A DNA stretch of 64,000 nt. Origin: Mycobacterium sp. 852002-40037_SCH5390672. GTDB taxonomy: Bacteria; Actinomycetota; Actinomycetes; Mycobacteriales; Mycobacteriaceae. Shown piece after piece: positions 52,880-64,000 of the stretch; positions within the stretch are counted from its first letter, which is position 1, and each line of letters starts with the position of its first letter. A program made the translations under genes and the position numbers. The stretch lies in assembly GCF_001665875.1 (NCBI RefSeq), contig NZ_LZTA01000097.1, positions 1-64,000 of the forward strand, in the 5' to 3' direction. The notes beneath the pieces were generated by a model that had not been told where the DNA came from, searched no databases, and worked only from the letters and a program-made list of their open reading frames with translations.

Positions 52880-54067
52880 TCAGCTCAGCATTTCGGTGAT
52901 GGGCACGGCCGCCGCGATCTTGGCACGGACCTTCATGACCTTGCCGGGCATCCCGCCGCCGACCACGCCGACCAGGGCCCCGTCGCGTTCGTAGTAGGCC
53001 AGGAACTTGCGGCCGTCGTCCTCGACGACATGGACGATGTCGTCGGCCTCGGGCTCGCCCAGGCACTGGATCTTGACGTCGTACTGGTCGCTCCAGAAGT
53101 ACGGGACCACCACCACCTGCGGCACATCCCGGCCCAGCATGGCGGGCACGACGACACGGGCCTGATCGGCGACGTTGCTCCAATGTTCTACGCGCCCTTG
53201 GTGTCCCGTCGCGTCGCGCCACGATGCGACATCACCGAGCGCCCACACATTCGGCGCGCTGGTGCGTCCGGCCTCGTCACAGATGACACCGTTGTCGACC
53301 TGAACTCCGCTGCCCTCGAGCCATTCGGTCGCCGGGCGCGACCCGATGCCGACGACCACTATGTCGGCCGACAGCTCGGTGCCGTCGCTCAACACCACCG
53401 CCTCGACGCATGAGTCACCGCGTACCTCCGCCACCCCGACGCCGAGACGGACGTCGACACCTTCGGCACGGTGCAGCCGGGCCACCAGCGCGCCGATCTG
53501 CTCGCCGAGCACCGCGGCCAGCGGCGTCGGTTGCGGCTCCACCAGCACCACGTCCACGCCCAGGCTGCGCAGGCTGGCCGCCACCTCGCAGCCGATGAAG
53601 CCGGCACCGATGACGACGGCGCGCTGCGCCGCCGACGCATGCTCGCGCAGCGCCATGCTTTCGTCAAAGGACCGCAGCACCCGGATGCCCTCGAGATCCG
53701 GGATCGCCGGAATGCGCCGGGGCACCAGGCCCGTGGCGATGACGAGTTCGTCGTAGCGAAGCGTCGTTCCGTCGTCGAGAGTCACCGTCTGCGCCGCGGT
53801 GTCCAGACCGGTTGCCGCCGACCCCAGTCGCAGGGTGATGTCGTTCTCGTCGTACCACTCGCGTGGCTTGAGCGCGGTGTCGTCGACCTCGTTGCGCAGC
53901 ACCTCTTTGGACAGCGGCGGACGGTCATACGGCAGGTGCGCCTCGTCGCTGACGATCGTGAGCGGCCCGGAATACTCCGACTTGCGCAGCTGCTCGGCGG
54001 TGCGCGCGGCGGCCAATCCGCCGCCGACGATCACGATTCCGTTGGTGGCGCTTTCGTCACTACTCAC
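52880..54067 (-). CDS. NAD(P)H:ferredoxin-reductase-type flavoprotein
   Basis: 395 residues, position of Rv0688. FAD motif VIVGGGLAAARTAEQL at 12-27, the NAD motif VVIGAGFIGCEVAASL near 150, and NVWALGDVASW near 275. The family passes electrons from NAD(P)H to a ferredoxin of a P450 or oxygenase. No ferredoxin gene is adjacent. GTG start at 54067, 25 bases after the mycofactocin-coupled SDR stop. Confidence 0.9.
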   Translation of the reverse strand: MSSDESATNGIVIVGGGLAAARTAEQLRKSEYSGPLTIVSDEAHLPYDRPPLSKEVLRNEVDDTALKPREWYDENDITLRLGSAATGLDTAAQTVTLDDGTTLRYDELVIATGLVPRRIPAIPDLEGIRVLRSFDESMALREHASAAQRAVVIGAGFIGCEVAASLRSLGVDVVLVEPQPTPLAAVLGEQIGALVARLHRAEGVDVRLGVGVAEVRGDSCVEAVVLSDGTELSADIVVVGIGSRPATEWLEGSGVQVDNGVICDEAGRTSAPNVWALGDVASWRDATGHQGRVEHWSNVADQARVVVPAMLGRDVPQVVVVPYFWSDQYDVKIQCLGEPEADDIVHVVEDDGRKFLAYYERDGALVGVVGGGMPGKVMKVRAKIAAAVPITEMLS

Positions 54068-54092
54068 GTGGAGTTCTTAGCACGCTGGGCCC

Positions 54093-54920
54093 TCAGTACT
54101 TTAGGGCACCCTTATCCACCGGGATCTGGGTGCCGGTCAAGGTGCCCGAGCCGTCGCAGGCGAGCCAGGCCACCACGTCGGCCACTTCGTCGGCCGTCAT
54201 GAACCCATTGGGCTGCACCGGCATTGGCGGAAAGCTGTGCACGAAGCTGGGATGCCTGGCAAAAATGTCCATCATCGCTTCGGGCTCGATCATCGGGGTG
54301 TCCACCGAGTACGGGTGAATGGAGTTGACCCGGATGCCGAATTCGCCGAGCTCGATGGCGAGGGTGTTGGTCAGCGCGGTCAGTCCGTGTTTGCTGGCCG
54401 AATAGTGGCCGTTGCCCGGTGTGGCCTTGATTCCCGCCGACGAGCTGACCACGACGATGGAGCCCCCGTTTCCCGCCTCGATCATGGCGGGAACGGTGGC
54501 GCGCAGCGTGCGCCAGGTGCCGGTCAGGTTGACGCCGATGACCGTGTCCCACTGCTCATCGGTCAGCTCCCAAACCCGGCCCCAGCTCAGCACTCCGGCG
54601 TTGGCCACCACTATGTCGAGCCGGCCGAATTGCTCGATGCCGTCGGCCACCAATTCCCGCAGCGCGGCATCGTCGCGGACGTCGACCCTTCGGCTGAGGA
54701 TCTTGCGTCCCTCGCCCTCCACCAGGCGGACGGTCTCGTCGAGGTCTTCGGGGGTGGCCGGGGTGTACGTCACGCTGGCGGACGCCGGCGCGCAGATGTC
54801 CAGCGCGATGATGTCGGCGCCCTCGCGGGCCAGCCGCACCGCGTGCGAGCGGCCCTGTCCACGGGCTGCACCGGTGATGAATGCGACCCGTCCCTGCAGT
54901 GATCCGGCCTGTCCAGCCAC
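54093..54920 (-). CDS. Mycofactocin-coupled short-chain dehydrogenase
   Basis: 275 residues from a GTG at 54920, equal to Rv0687. It has the SDR cofactor motif TGAARGQGRSHA and the catalytic S-Y-K with YSASKHG, plus the insertion after the second strand (ICAPASASVTYTPATPEDL) that marks the subfamily with a non-exchangeable NAD cofactor. Such enzymes hand electrons to mycofactocin. AAGGGG lies six bases upstream. Confidence 0.93.
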   Translation of the reverse strand: MAGQAGSLQGRVAFITGAARGQGRSHAVRLAREGADIIALDICAPASASVTYTPATPEDLDETVRLVEGEGRKILSRRVDVRDDAALRELVADGIEQFGRLDIVVANAGVLSWGRVWELTDEQWDTVIGVNLTGTWRTLRATVPAMIEAGNGGSIVVVSSSAGIKATPGNGHYSASKHGLTALTNTLAIELGEFGIRVNSIHPYSVDTPMIEPEAMMDIFARHPSFVHSFPPMPVQPNGFMTADEVADVVAWLACDGSGTLTGTQIPVDKGALKY

Positions 54921-55011
54921 GTGTAACCCCTTCGACCGCCGATAGACCAAGCCAGGCTAGCAGCGCGATTGAAACGTGTTCTAATTCACCCGATGTTGCC
55001 GAACGGGCTCG

Positions 55012-55848
55012 CTAGATCTCGGAGATGATCGCGGCGCGCCGGCTGGCGTATTCGGCGTCGGTCAACGCCCCACGGGCGTGCAGATCCATGAGCTCTTGCA
55101 GTCGCCCGGCGATCGTCTGTTCGGGGGGTGCGACGACGGCGGCCGCCGCGGGCGCCGCGGCCGGTGCCGGTTGGGCGGCCGGCGCCTGTTGTTCGACGGC
55201 GCGGCGCACCACCGCCTGGATCTGGCCGCGCAGCGCCGGGTTCGACCGGATGTCGACCATCTGATTGAGCGCAACGTTGTTGGCCTTGAGGATCTGCAGA
55301 ATCTCCATCAACGGGCCGGCCTGCCCGCTCAGGTCGTAGGTTTTGTTGTCTTCGGCCACCGTGAACTGCGCGGGCACCAGGCCGTTGACCAAAGCGCTTC
55401 GCTCCCAGTCGATTCGGTATTCGGAAGTGGTGGGGTTGACCAGGACCACCACCTTGCGGGCGTTGAGGTTGCCCAGCCGGGTGACGCTGGCGATGACCCG
55501 GTCTTCGGAGTCGAACGGCAGGAGTCCGGGTCCGGCGATGTGCAGGTGCACCTTGACGACCTGCTGGTTGTTGACCCACGTCCCGGTCTCGGTGATCCCG
55601 GTGATCTGAGCGAGCGCCAGCACCCCGGTCTGCTCGAGCGCGGCCACCTTGGCCGACGACTTGGCCCCATAATTCGCCAGCGCGAGCGCGATCAACACGT
55701 CGGCCACGGTGATGAGCAGACCGACGTAGAACATCCACTGCAACAGGCTGTCGAGCCCGAGGGTGAAGTACACGACCAAGAAGATCGGTCCCACCAGTCC
55801 GCCGCACAGCAAAACCACCAACTGTGCCTTCAGGTAGCGAGCTAACAC
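55012..55848 (-). CDS. SHOCT-domain membrane protein
   Basis: 278 residues, position of Rv0686. Two N-terminal helices (about 5-28 and 35-58), a soluble middle, an Ala/Pro-rich linker, and a C-terminal SHOCT motif (RLQELMDLHARGALTDAEYA). Function unknown; SHOCT domains are thought to mediate oligomerisation. It is the last gene before the mycofactocin-linked oxidoreductases. Confidence 0.85.
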   Translation of the reverse strand: MLARYLKAQLVVLLCGGLVGPIFLVVYFTLGLDSLLQWMFYVGLLITVADVLIALALANYGAKSSAKVAALEQTGVLALAQITGITETGTWVNNQQVVKVHLHIAGPGLLPFDSEDRVIASVTRLGNLNARKVVVLVNPTTSEYRIDWERSALVNGLVPAQFTVAEDNKTYDLSGQAGPLMEILQILKANNVALNQMVDIRSNPALRGQIQAVVRRAVEQQAPAAQPAPAAAPAAAAVVAPPEQTIAGRLQELMDLHARGALTDAEYASRRAAIISEI

Positions 55849-55939
55849 ATGCCCCTCCTCGGCTTACTGGGGAATCCGTGTCAGACTAGCGCTCGCGGTG
55901 ACGTGGCGAACCCGATACGCGCAAACCGATTCCGGTCGC

Positions 55940-56710
55940 CTACAGCGGCTCGGGCGGCACGATCGGCAGCCGCCTGACCGGCGTGCCCGCCGGCTGCGCG
56001 GGGTGCGCCGGCTGCGCCGCGGTCGGAGCGGGCGGCGCGGTACGCGCCGACACCGGCATTGCGGGGGCCGCAGAGGTCTGCGGCGGCACTGCGGTCTGCA
56101 TGGGCGCGGCGGGGGTGCCGGCCGGTGTGGCCACCGATGCCGCCGGCTGGACGGTGGCCGGCGAACCGGCCGGAGCGTAGGCCGGCGTTGCCACCCGCGC
56201 CGCGCCGGTCGGCGTGGTGGCCGAGGCCAGCGTCGCCGATCCCGCCGGCGCCGCCGCGACCGGCGTGCCGGCCGGTGCCGGTGTGGCCGCGGCCGCGGCG
56301 GGTGCCACCGCCGCCGCCAGGGGACCGGCGGGCGCCGTCGGCGCGGACGTACCCACCGCGCCGGCGCTCACCGCCGGTACCTGCGCGGCCATCGACGCCG
56401 GGGCCGCCGCGGACTGCAGGGGCGTGGTGTTGGCGGCCTCGGCGAACGCATACTGCGCCGCGCCGCCGTTCATCAGTTGCACGAACTGGCTGTGAAACGC
56501 GGCCGCCTGGGCGCTGAGCGCCTGATAGACCTGGGAGTGCGCGTCGAACAGCGCGGCGATACTCGCCGACACCTCGTCGGCGCCGGGGGCGAGCACACCC
56601 GAGGTCGGTCCCAGGGCGGCGGTGTTGGCCGAGGTGATCGTCGACCCGATCTGGGCCAGGTCCCCCGCGGCAGCCGCGACGAATTCGGGACTCGCTTGAA
56701 CGTATGACAC
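55940..56710 (-). CDS. PE-domain protein with Pro/Ala-rich C-terminus
   Basis: 256 residues. The N-terminal PE domain (about 1-100) begins VSYVQASPEFVAAAAGDLA, is helical, and carries the type VII secretion signal Y-x3-E (YAFAE). The rest is a low-complexity Ala/Pro/Thr sequence with repeats of PAGTP and PAGS. The GTG at 56710 is correctly spaced from GGAGG. No PPE or Esx partner gene is adjacent, unusual for a PE gene. It lies downstream of tuf behind a strong hairpin. Confidence 0.88.
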   Translation of the reverse strand: MSYVQASPEFVAAAAGDLAQIGSTITSANTAALGPTSGVLAPGADEVSASIAALFDAHSQVYQALSAQAAAFHSQFVQLMNGGAAQYAFAEAANTTPLQSAAAPASMAAQVPAVSAGAVGTSAPTAPAGPLAAAVAPAAAAATPAPAGTPVAAAPAGSATLASATTPTGAARVATPAYAPAGSPATVQPAASVATPAGTPAAPMQTAVPPQTSAAPAMPVSARTAPPAPTAAQPAHPAQPAGTPVRRLPIVPPEPL

Positions 56711-56827
56711 CGGCACCTCCCCGCCACGCCCACGGTCAGGAGAATTATGAGCAAATCCTAAACCAGTCGGTCCCGTCGCCGCACGATTTCCCCCGCGTGG
56801 GTCTGCGCCCGCGCGCAACCAAAGCAC

Positions 56828-56862
56828 AAGGCCCGGATCGCCGAGTCGGCAATCCGGGCCTT
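56828..56862 (-). terminator. Terminator after tuf
   Basis: A perfect 11-base-pair stem, AAGGCCCGGAT with ATCCGGGCCTT, continues inward with GCCG/CGGC. It begins 26 bases after the tuf stop. The minus strand runs into TTGTGCTTT beyond the stem. It should separate tuf from the PE gene. Confidence 0.85.
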
Positions 56863-56887
56863 GAACTAACTCAGTGGTGGTTCGAAA

Positions 56888-58078
<1,191 letters not shown>

Positions 58079-58244
58079 TTCTGTGTCCTCCTGGACTAGT
58101 TGGTGCTCGTTAAAGCAGTGTTGGTGTTTTCAGTTGTGCCGCGCCCAAGGCATTCCAATGACCCGGCAAGGTTACTCCGAGGTGACTTGAGCTTGTGGCC
58201 CGACTCCTCGCTCGTAAGCTCCGCTTACTCGCCGTCGTCGTCGC

Positions 58245-60350
<2,106 letters not shown>

Positions 60351-60434
60351 AGAAGTCTTCCCACTCTTTCGATTGCTTGGTTAGTTCGCTGTCGGTTTGC
60401 GCCCGGCCACTCTGCCGTTGGGCGCCGTCCGGCC

Positions 60435-60905
60435 CTACCAGCGATAGTGCGCGAAGGCGCGGTTGGCCTCGGCCATCTTGTGGGTGTCCTCGCGCCGCTT
60501 GACGGCGGCTCCGAGGCCATTGCTGGCATCCAGGATCTCGTTGGCCAGCCGCTCGACCATGGTCTTCTCGCGGCGTTGCTTGGAGAAGCTGACCAACCAG
60601 CGCAGTGCCAGCGTCACCGAGCGATCCGGACGGACCTCGACCGGGACCTGGTAGGTAGCGCCACCGACGCGGCGGCTGCGCACCTCGAGGGAGGGCTTGA
60701 CGTTGTCCATCGCGCGCTTGAGCGTGATCACCGGATCGGTACCCGTCTTGTCCCGGGCATTCTCGAGCGCTCCATAAACAATGCGTTCGGCCAGCGATTT
60801 CTTCCCGTCCAGCAGAACTTTGTTCACCAGCTGCGTCACCAGCTGCGATCCATAGACCGGGTCATTGACCAACGGACGCTTCGGCGCGGGCCCCTTGCGC
60901 GGCAT
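60435..60905 (-). CDS. rpsG: 30S ribosomal protein S7
   Basis: 156 residues, [20 protein letters not shown] start, full length. It nucleates assembly of the 30S head. One-base overlap with rpsL. Confidence 0.98.
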   Translation of the reverse strand: MPRKGPAPKRPLVNDPVYGSQLVTQLVNKVLLDGKKSLAERIVYGALENARDKTGTDPVITLKRAMDNVKPSLEVRSRRVGGATYQVPVEVRPDRSVTLALRWLVSFSKQRREKTMVERLANEILDASNGLGAAVKRREDTHKMAEANRAFAHYRW

Positions 60906-61279
60906 CAGCTCTTCTCCTTCTTGGCGCCGTAACGGCTGCGAGCCTGCTTGCGGTTCTTGACACCCTGCGTGTCAAGCGAACCGCGGATGATCTTGTACCG
61001 GACACCGGGCAGGTCCTTCACACGACCACCACGCACCAGCACCATCGAGTGCTCCTGCAGGTTGTGGCCTTCGCCGGGGATGTAGGCGGTGACCTCAACC
61101 TGGCTCGTCAGCTTCACGCGGGCGACCTTCCGAAGCGCCGAGTTCGGCTTCTTCGGGGTGGTGGTGTACACGCGGGTGCATACGCCACGGCGCTGCGGGC
61201 TGCCCTTCAGGGCCGCGGTCTTGACCTTGGCGACCTTGTCGCGGCGACCCTTACGGACCAGCTGCTGAATGGTTGGCAT
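60905..61279 (-). CDS. rpsL: 30S ribosomal protein S12
   Basis: 124 residues. Lysines 43 (PKKPNS) and 88 (VKDLPGVRY) are both wild type, so there is no classical streptomycin-resistance change. It opens the str operon; the 262 bases upstream (61280-61541) must hold the operon promoter, but no -35/-10 pair is convincing. Confidence 0.98.
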
Positions 61280-61541
61280 CTACCGGCTTTCTGTATTCGT
61301 GTTCGGCATACTTCTAGCGTTTTCAAGTCTGTGTACTGCAGTTATGTCCGGCCGCGTCACCCCGCGTCCGGGTGTGTCGCATGCGCTGCGCACCGGACCT
61401 GGTCCGATGCTTCGTGGACACGCGAATTCGCCCGGCATCCACTTCCTTACGGTTAGGCGCCGTAAGCCGCCAGGCACGAGGGACCACAATACCCGCCGCC
61501 GGTCTCGCAGGTCAAAGCGACGGCGGGGCTAATGGCGATCG

Positions 61542-62186
61542 CTAGTAGCGGGCGCCATCGGCGGCGGTGCGCCTTTCCATGCCGGCCGCCAGCCGCAGCA
61601 CCATGTCGGAGAACAACACGTCGGTGTCGATGTCATCCATGACGCCGGTCATCTCCAGTAAAACGAAGCCGTGCAGGGCGGACCAGAACTCCAGCGCCGC
61701 ATGAAAGGCCGCCTCACCGTCCAGACCGTAGGAGGACAGCACGGCGATCACCGGTCCGGCCGCCCCGCGGGTCGCGGCCGTGTATTCGGGATCCTCACCG
61801 CCGAACGGCATCCGGGTGAAGGCCGAGTAGCGCCCGGGGTGGTGGTGGGCATAGCTGCGGTAGGCACCCGCCATCACCAGCACCGCGTCGTCGCGCTCGC
61901 GGCCCTCGCCGACCCGGTTGAGCATCGTGATGATGTCGTCGATGACGCGAATCCGCACCGCGCGGCGCAGGTCTTCCAGGCTGTCGACGTGGTTGTACAG
62001 CGACGGCCCCTTGGTGCCCAGCTGCATCGCCAGCGCGTTGATGGTCAGGGCGTCCCAGCCCTCGCGGTCCAGGAACGTCAGGGCGCCGTCGATGATGCCG
62101 TCCCGGCTCAGCTTGGCCGGACGGGAGGCGGGCCGTCCCGCGCGCTGGCGCCCGGCCGCCGGTGGCGGATCCGGTGGAGCTGCCAT
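61542..62186 (-). CDS. TetR-family regulator (Rv0681-like)
   Basis: 214 residues. A Pro/Arg-rich tail (1-25) precedes the helix-turn-helix ALTINALAMQLGTKGPSLYNHV (about 45-66). The C-terminal half is of the WHG type (ALEFWSALHGFVLLEM). It is divergent from the DUF3060 pair; a 21-base imperfect palindrome in the shared spacer (62222-62242) is its probable operator. Confidence 0.9.
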   Translation of the reverse strand: MAAPPDPPPAAGRQRAGRPASRPAKLSRDGIIDGALTFLDREGWDALTINALAMQLGTKGPSLYNHVDSLEDLRRAVRIRVIDDIITMLNRVGEGRERDDAVLVMAGAYRSYAHHHPGRYSAFTRMPFGGEDPEYTAATRGAAGPVIAVLSSYGLDGEAAFHAALEFWSALHGFVLLEMTGVMDDIDTDVLFSDMVLRLAAGMERRTAADGARY

Positions 62187-62221
62187 GGCGGTCGCCCTTC
62201 GATTGCATGAACGGGTTGCGG

Positions 62222-62242
62222 TTAACTAATGACTCTAGTTGA
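62222..62242. promoter_or_regulatory. Probable operator of the adjacent TetR regulator
   Basis: TTAACTA at 62222-62228 and TAGTTGA at 62236-62242 are inverted repeats (six of seven positions) with seven bases between, in the spacer between the TetR gene and the divergent DUF3060 genes. Confidence 0.5.
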
Positions 62243-62382
62243 CGCCCGTGGCGACATTAGTCTCCCGGAGGGGATATGAGCGCCCGGCAAAGGAAAATAA
62301 ACTCTGCCACCGGGCAGGCAAATGCACGTAATGTCATGCTTGCTCGTTTCGAGCAGCCGAGCCGTCCCAAAGGGGGCCCGCA

Positions 62383-62760
62383 GTGAAGTGGACGACTGTC
62401 GCCGGGTCACTGGCCACCTGTGTCATCGCCGTCATGGCCGGCGCCGCCGCCCCGCCGTGGGTGGCGCAGGCCAAGAACGGTGACACCCACGTCATCGGGG
62501 AAGACATCGAGCAGACGATCGACTGCAACGACGCCACGCTGATGGTCAACGGCAGCGGCATCACCGTCACCGCGCTGGGCAACTGCTACGCCGTGACGGT
62601 GATGGGTTCGTCGAACACCGTGATCGCCGACTCGGTTTCGCACGACATCACCGTGTACGGCTACAACCAGACGGTGTTCTACAAAAACGGCCAGCCCGCC
62701 CTGTGGGACCGCGGCCGCGAACTGGGTATGACCAACCGGCTCCAGCAGGTGCCGGGCTAA
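62383..62760 (+). CDS. DUF3060 exported protein (Rv0680c-like)
   Basis: 125 residues. An N-terminal signal-type helix (about 6-28) is followed by a DUF3060 beta-repeat region with CNDATLMVNGSGITVTALGN and NTVIADSVSHDITVYGYNQTV. No lipobox is seen, so it is secreted or anchored by the helix. GTG start with AGGGGG upstream. Function unknown. It is 45 bases before its paralogue. Confidence 0.85.
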   Translation: MKWTTVAGSLATCVIAVMAGAAAPPWVAQAKNGDTHVIGEDIEQTIDCNDATLMVNGSGITVTALGNCYAVTVMGSSNTVIADSVSHDITVYGYNQTVFYKNGQPALWDRGRELGMTNRLQQVPG

Positions 62761-62805
62761 ACCACGGCGCCACACCATTATCCGATCGAGGGGAATCGAG
62801 GAACC

Positions 62806-63291
62806 ATGCCCGCCTACATCCGTGACCGTTCGCTGCGCTTGGCCGTGCTCGCCGTGACGCCGGCCGCCGCCGCCCTGGTGCTGGCCGGTTGCAGTTCGAC
62901 GGCCAACCCGCCGGCGGGCTCTTCGACCACCACCACGAAGAGCAGCGCGACGACCAGTGCCGGCGCCGCGCCGACGACGGGATCGAGCGGGGCGAGCACC
63001 ACCGCGTCCATCGAGATCGGGAACACGATCAATTACGGATCGATGGGCACCACCACCACCCTGGACTGCGCCAGCGGCAAGTCGTTGAACGTCGGCGGCT
63101 CGGACAACACCCTGACCATCACGGGCACCTGCGAGACCGCCACCGTCAGCGGCACCAACAACAAGATCACGTTCGACAAGGTCAACACCCGCATCACCGT
63201 GCTGGGGATGAACAACACCATCACCTACAAGGACGGTGACCCCAAGGTCGACAAGATCGGCCAGAGCAACACGATCAACAAGGGCAGCTGA
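62806..63291 (+). CDS. DUF3060 lipoprotein (Rv0679c-like)
   Basis: 161 residues. Signal peptide with lipobox LAGC (C29), a Ser/Thr-rich linker (30-65), then DUF3060 beta repeats with SDNTLTITGTC, TNNKITFDKVN and MNNTITYKDGD. The repeated N-x-T/I-I pattern suggests a beta-solenoid-like fold. GAGGGGAAT lies before the ATG. It is probably co-transcribed with the gene before it. Confidence 0.87.
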   Translation: MPAYIRDRSLRLAVLAVTPAAAALVLAGCSSTANPPAGSSTTTTKSSATTSAGAAPTTGSSGASTTASIEIGNTINYGSMGTTTTLDCASGKSLNVGGSDNTLTITGTCETATVSGTNNKITFDKVNTRITVLGMNNTITYKDGDPKVDKIGQSNTINKGS

Positions 63292-63301
63292 CCGCCCACG
63301 C

Positions 63302-64000
63302 CTAGCCGGCTGGCGCGCCGTGCCGTCCCGCGCCCGCCGCGAACCGCCCGGCTCCTTCGTTCGCCTCCGCGGCCACCCGGGAGATGCTGGCGAATTCGAC
63401 GTCGAGCGCATCGGATTCCGTTGTGCCCCACTGGTGTAGCGCCGAGAGTCGGTCCGAGCGCAGGCACTGCTGCGGCAGCGCCGCCAGTTGCGCCGCCAAC
63501 TCCTCTGCGGCCTGACGCGCCTGGCCTTTGGGGACAACCCGATTCGCCAATCCGATGGCGTGGGCTTCGTCGGCGGCGACCGCACGGCCGGTGAGGATCA
63601 TGTCCATCGCGCGGCTGTGGCCGATCAGCCGGGGCAGCCGCACGGTGCCGCCATCGATGAGCGGAACCCCCCAGCGCCGGCAGAACACGCCGAACACGGC
63701 GTCCTCCTCGGCCACCCGCAGGTCGCACCAGATGGCCAGTTCCAGGCCGCCGGCGACGGCGTGGCCACTCACCGCGGCGATGACGGGTTTGGACAGCACC
63801 ATCCGCGTCGGGCCCATCGGGCCCGGGCCCGTGCGGTGCACCGCGTTGGCGTCGGGTGTGCCGAAGGCTTTCAAATCGGCTCCGGCGCAGAATGTTCCAT
63901 TATCGCCCCACAGCACGGCCACCGATGCGGTGTCGTCGCGGTCGAACTCCTCGAACGCCGCGTAGAGCGCGGCGGCCGTCGGGCCGTTGACCGCGTTGCG
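63302..64000 (-). CDS. Enoyl-CoA hydratase/isomerase (crotonase), N-terminus beyond window
   Basis: At least 232 residues; the start lies past position 64000 (the visible part begins RNAVNGPTAAALYAAF). The oxyanion-hole blocks GTFCAGADLKAF and AVSGHAVAGGLELAIWCDL are present. The second acid, usually Glu in hydratases, falls in VFGVFCRRWGVPLIDGG, where no Glu is seen, so hydratase activity is uncertain. In synteny it fits echA5 (Rv0675). Confidence 0.88.
   Translation of the reverse strand, partial: RNAVNGPTAAALYAAFEEFDRDDTASVAVLWGDNGTFCAGADLKAFGTPDANAVHRTGPGPMGPTRMVLSKPVIAAVSGHAVAGGLELAIWCDLRVAEEDAVFGVFCRRWGVPLIDGGTVRLPRLIGHSRAMDMILTGRAVAADEAHAIGLANRVVPKGQARQAAEELAAQLAALPQQCLRSDRLSALHQWGTTESDALDVEFASISRVAAEANEGAGRFAAGAGRHGAPAG

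Overview
The window is chromosomal DNA of a slow-growing, non-tuberculosis Mycobacterium. It is high-GC, has many GTG/TTG starts, carries a complete mycofactocin cluster and a PE-domain protein, and its gene order follows the M. tuberculosis Rv0675-Rv0736 segment in inverted orientation. Species cannot be fixed from this sequence. M. tuberculosis comparisons here come from memory of that genome, not from a search. The first 41 bases are a sequencing-adapter remnant, so position 1 is a contig end.

Layout. (1) 42-4856: an accessory cluster on the minus strand: flavin monooxygenase, berberine-bridge-type FAD oxidase, ThDP-dependent enzyme and a partial SRPBCC protein. It lies directly downstream of rslA-sigL (4902-6197). 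sigL has a textbook sigma-L promoter, and two near-identical sigma-L-type promoters precede the monooxygenase and the ThDP gene, so this looks like a local sigma-L/RslA-controlled oxidoreductase system. (2) 6304-8974: map, adk, secY. (3) 9265-17846: five LCM-type (TIGR00027) SAM methyltransferases around a carbohydrate set (xylB, serA2, fucA) and a GNAT protein with a GyrA-like N-terminal helical region. (4) 17847-20587: sppA and a LLM-class flavin oxidoreductase. (5) 20568-24892: the rplN-rplO half of the ribosomal-protein supercluster. (6) 25123-33849: an accessory insert between the two ribosomal halves: a 13E12-type HNH protein, three DUF4436 membrane proteins, a decayed formylglycine-generating-enzyme gene, a PstS lipoprotein and the Cys-type sulfatase AtsA. 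(7) 33940-39445: the S10 operon rpsJ to rpsQ. (8) 39882-42214: a TetR/MFS efflux pair with twin operators. (9) 42208-50581: mycofactocin genes mftG-F-E-D-C-B-A, divergent mftR and a DUF2332 gene. (10) 50642-56710: aldo/keto reductase, inositol-monophosphatase-like enzyme, a ferredoxin-reductase-type flavoprotein, a mycofactocin-coupled SDR, a SHOCT membrane protein and an orphan PE protein. (11) 56888-61279: tuf, fusA, rpsG, rpsL. (12) 61542-64000: a TetR regulator, two DUF3060 exported proteins and a partial crotonase.

Most genes are translation and secretion housekeeping or conserved mycobacterial synteny. The parts most worth attention are the sigma-L-linked cluster at 42-6244, the collapsed sulfatase-maturation gene beside an intact sulfatase, the DUF4436 expansion, and the GyrA-GNAT fusion. 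No rRNA, tRNA, CRISPR array or intact insertion sequence was found.
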